The position numbers and the translations under genes were made by a program. A DNA stretch of 64,000 nt from Sacculina carcini (lineage: Eukaryota; Arthropoda; Thecostraca; Sacculinidae): the NCBI GenBank assembly GCA_916048095.2, contig OU696584.1, positions 2,931,317 to 2,995,316 of the forward strand, given 5' to 3'. This document shows positions 61,505-64,000 of the stretch, piece by piece. The stretch's first letter is position 1; every line of letters begins with the position of its first letter. The notes below the pieces were generated by a model. The model saw only the letters and a program-made list of their open reading frames with translations, searched no databases and was not told where the DNA came from.

Positions 61505-64000
61505 AACAACAACAACAACAACATGTATTTGTTATAGCGCACCGAAGGGCTCGGGCGCGACACGATTATAACAGTTGGGAACACGGAATACAAATAACAG
61601 GACAGATGCAAAAGAAGTGAACTACAAATATGCAATAAATGACAATAAATATAGAGACAAAATATGGGCAAAACATACAAAGCAGACGGACATGACGGAC
61701 AAGACAACACGACTGAAACATAATGACAACACAACACAGCAAACACAACTCGGGAGAATATAGTCATAGCGTAGATATAGTAAGCATGCAAATGAGAGAA
61801 GGAATACGAGTAAGAACATGCTAAAGTAACATGTTATAGTGATGCAAAAGGTGTGAGAGTGTGGGAGACTGGGTCAAAAGAGAGGTCAAAAATGTGTTTG
61901 GAGAGCTTAGAGCGGAAAGAATTGTAGGAAAGAGAAGAAGTAATGTGAACTGGGATGGAATTGTAAAGGCGAGGGGCGGAAAAAAAGAATGATTTGGAGG
62001 ACCAAGGAGATTCATTTACAGCACGAGGGCATACAAGGGGAAGAGGAATTCGGGAAGGAGTGATGCAAGGAGTGAGGAGAAGGCGGAGATAGGATGGCTG
62101 ATGAGGATCGTGGAGAAGCTTATATATCAGACAGCACAGGCGAAAGTGAATACGTGGAATAATAGGGAGCCAGCGAAATTGAAAAAGAAATCGAGAAGTG
62201 TGACGACAAGGAACAGGATGAAGGACAAAACGACAAGATTGATTAATGACGCGTTGTAGCATTTTAAGAGAACGACGAGGAGCATGGATGTACAAAGAAT
62301 TACAATAGTCAAGTCTAGAGAATACATGAGAGTGAATAAGTTTGATTGCGGAAGGTCTGTCGAGATATGAGCGTATAGGATAGAGGGATCTCAAGATAAG
62401 ACGACAAGTGCGGGCGACAGAGAGGATGTTGTCGGAGGAAGAGAGAGATGAGTCAAAAATAACTCCGAGATTGCGAACTGTCGATGATAGGATAAGAGGT
62501 AAGCGAGGAGGAAGAATACGAGGAGGATGAAGAGCCAGAAACTCAGACTTGGACGGGTTGAGGAGAAGGTGACGGGACGACGCCCAAGAAGAGATGGTGG
62601 ATAGGATGTCAGAGAGAAAAGACGGAGAAGGAAAAGGAAGAGGGATATATAACTGAATGTCATCAGCGTAGATATGAAATGAGATGGAATACTTACGAAG
62701 GATAGGACAGAGGGAGGACATGTAAAGGTTAAAGAGTATCGGACCAAGAATAGATCCCTGAGGGACACCTGATGAAAGATGGATAGGATCAGATACAGAG
62801 GAATTGAAGTTGACAGAGTAGGTCCTTCCCGAAAGGTACGATTTAAGGAGAGAGAGGGCAGAAGACGAGATACCAAGATGAGAGAAGTCATGAATTAGGA
62901 TAGAGTGATTAACAAGGTCGAAGGCGGAGGACATATCGAGAAGAACGAGAAGAACAGAGCGACGGTACGAGAAGTGCGAGAGGATGCCATTGGAGATAGA
63001 AAGAAGAACTGATTCGGTAGAATGAGAAGGGCGAAACCCGGATTGGAAGGGATCAAGAGACTGGCAGATGAAAGGGGAAAGTTGCGCAGAGATAGCGGAC
63101 TCGAGAAGTTTAGAAGCAAAGCTCAGAAGAGATATAGGACGATAGTTACTAAGTATAGAAGAGTCAAGGTTCTGTTTCTTAAGAATTGGACGGACAATTG
63201 CATGTTTGTCAGCGAGAAACTGGCCGTGAAGAAAAGAGGAGTTGATAAGATGCAGGAGATAAGGAACCAGGGAAGGAAGGGATTTGGATATAGCAGGGAA
63301 GTTGATTGGATCAGCTGGTGAGAAGGATAGCTTGGAAGAGGAAACGAGGGAAAGGATATCATGAAGATCAATGTGAGAGAAGGACGTGAACCGGTGATGA
63401 GTGGAAGTGTGAGTGAGGGCAGCACAATTGGTGGGAATACTCGATTGTGTGAGTTTTACTTTTTCAGAGAAAAATGTTGAGAACTCGGGAGCCGTTAAAG
63501 GAGGGGAAAAAGCAGGAGAGTTAAGACCGCAGAGAGAGTTCAGAGTGGACCACAATGACTTGGAGGAACGAGAAAGGGACGAGTGTTTGGAGCTATAGTA
63601 GCTACTTTTAGCAGCAGAAAGAGCAGAAGTGAAAGATGAGCGAGCGGAGCAAAACAAAAGCCAATCGGAAGAAGATCGTGAACGCCTCCAAGTACGCTCA
63701 AGACGTCGTTGAAGAGACTTGAGTACTCGAAGCTGAGGAGATGACCAAGGAGGAGAGCGAGAAGAAGATGAGCGAGTGATGATTGGGAACATACAATTAT
63801 TTATATGGGAGAGTGCGGAAGAGAAATATGGATAGATGTCATGGGGAGGAAGATAATACAGAGCAGAGATAGGGAGACAGGAGGATAATAGTGAGTGAAA
63901 TTGAATGGAATTAAAACATTTGTAGTTACGATAGCTGGACGGAGTATGAGAAGGGGGACAAGTGAGCGGCAGAGTAGATAAAAGTAGGCTGTGGTCAGAG
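61505..64000 (-). mobile_element. LINE B, L2-type non-LTR retrotransposon, cut by the window edge
   Basis: Minus-strand LINE; ORF2 runs in from the right edge. The 3' UTR ends at about 61,505 with (on the minus strand) GGTGCGCTATAACAAATACA and then a (TTG)n tail, the classic L2 ending of GCGCTATA followed by a short simple repeat. This is the best preserved L2-like copy here and is closely related to LINE A. The right part (5' endonuclease, ORF1) lies outside the window. Confidence 0.88.
61834..63999 (-). CDS. LINE B ORF2, end of endonuclease plus reverse transcriptase
   Basis: Open frame from the window edge to a stop at 61,834, about 721 codons visible. It starts in the endonuclease SDHSLL motif (63,999). 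A linker follows (PPWSSPQLRVLKSLQRRLER), then the RT: NYRPISLLSFASKLLESAIS, MSSAFDLVNHSIL, SGVPQGSILGPILFNLYMSS and YADDIQLY (near 62,670). The C-terminal part has FSRLDYCNSLYIHAPRRSLK and QRVINQSCRFVLH, as in L2. No stop or frame change within the visible part, so the copy may be fairly recent. The usual role is target-primed reverse transcription. Confidence 0.88.
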   Translation of the reverse strand, partial: SDHSLLLSTLPLTCPPSHTPSSYRNYKCFNSIQFHSLLSSCLPISALYYLPPHDIYPYFSSALSHINNCMFPIITRSSSSRSPPWSSPQLRVLKSLQRRLERTWRRSRSSSDWLLFCSARSSFTSALSAAKSSYYSSKHSSLSRSSKSLWSTLNSLCGLNSPAFSPPLTAPEFSTFFSEKVKLTQSSIPTNCAALTHTSTHHRFTSFSHIDLHDILSLVSSSKLSFSPADPINFPAISKSLPSLVPYLLHLINSSFLHGQFLADKHAIVRPILKKQNLDSSILSNYRPISLLSFASKLLESAISAQLSPFICQSLDPFQSGFRPSHSTESVLLSISNGILSHFSYRRSVLLVLLDMSSAFDLVNHSILIHDFSHLGISSSALSLLKSYLSGRTYSVNFNSSVSDPIHLSSGVPQGSILGPILFNLYMSSLCPILRKYSISFHIYADDIQLYIPLPFPSPSFLSDILSTISSWASSRHLLLNPSKSEFLALHPPRILPPRLPLILSSTVRNLGVIFDSSLSSSDNILSVARTCRLILRSLYPIRSYLDRPSAIKLIHSHVFSRLDYCNSLYIHAPRRSLKMLQRVINQSCRFVLHPVPCRHTSRFLFQFRWLPIIPRIHFRLCCLIYKLLHDPHQPSYLRLLLTPCITPSRIPLPLVCPRAVNESPWSSKSFFFSAPRLYNSIPVHITSSLSYNSFRSKLSKHIFDLSFDPVSHTLTPFASL

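Noticed and set aside
1-64000. CRISPR arrays, operons, rRNA genes
   Set aside because: No spacer-repeat pattern, no bacterial gene organisation and no rRNA-like sequence; splice signals and LINE/LTR content show a eukaryotic genome.

Overview
This 64 kb window reads as invertebrate nuclear DNA made almost entirely of transposable elements. I found no host gene I can defend. The organism is a metazoan: it has THAP-domain P-like DNA transposons, several Ty3/Gypsy-type LTR lineages, APE-type LINEs with L2-like tails, (CA)n and (TA)n microsatellites, and a metazoan tRNA-Trp sequence at an LTR junction. P-like THAP transposases of this form are common in arthropods such as ticks, so an arthropod is a reasonable guess, but the sequence does not settle it.

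Layout. 1-3,515: old Gypsy-type element (minus strand), cut by the window edge. 3,520-5,180: A/T-rich DNA with no gene. 5,184-9,826: Mag-like Gypsy element (plus). 9,955-14,690: L2-like LINE 'A' (minus), holding a 783-bp solo LTR. 14,740-18,360: LTR element 'C' (minus). 18,504-18,780: 5'-truncated LINE tail. 18,805-26,420: P-like element 'P1' (minus), holding LTR element 'B', which itself holds a 2.1-kb repeat insertion. 26,421-52,960: P-like element 'P2' (plus). 53-61 kb: short repeats, microsatellites, a fold-back element and a decayed LINE 'D'. 61,500-64,000: L2-like LINE 'B' (minus), cut by the window edge.

The main structure is P2, one P-like transposon stretched to about 26.5 kb by nested insertions. 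Its first intron holds a hAT-like non-autonomous element (8-bp target duplication), which holds a young LTR element (27,552-32,691, target duplication ATATG). Its THAP exon holds a second short LTR element (33,425-36,360, target duplication CCTGG). The next exon holds a Gypsy element with three LTR copies and a duplicated piece of the transposase exon (36,880-43,308). One copy of that duplicated piece carries a 514-bp solo LTR; the other is the empty site. Further on come a LINE with an uninterrupted 1,101-codon ORF (about 45,235-49,571) and a gag fragment of the same family as the 1-3.5 kb element. The transposase C-terminus follows at 51.1-52.2 kb.

Most unusual points: a complete 2A-type motif (DVEMNPGP) ahead of the endonuclease in the 45.5 kb LINE; about 40 bp of tRNA-Trp, far beyond a normal primer site, at the Gypsy LTR junction; a P-transposase fragment enclosed between two LTRs; a short LTR element whose single ORF has gag, protease and integrase but no recognisable reverse transcriptase; and an LTR element whose gag ATG lies only 16 bases from its LTR. 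LTR elements are described as fossils only.
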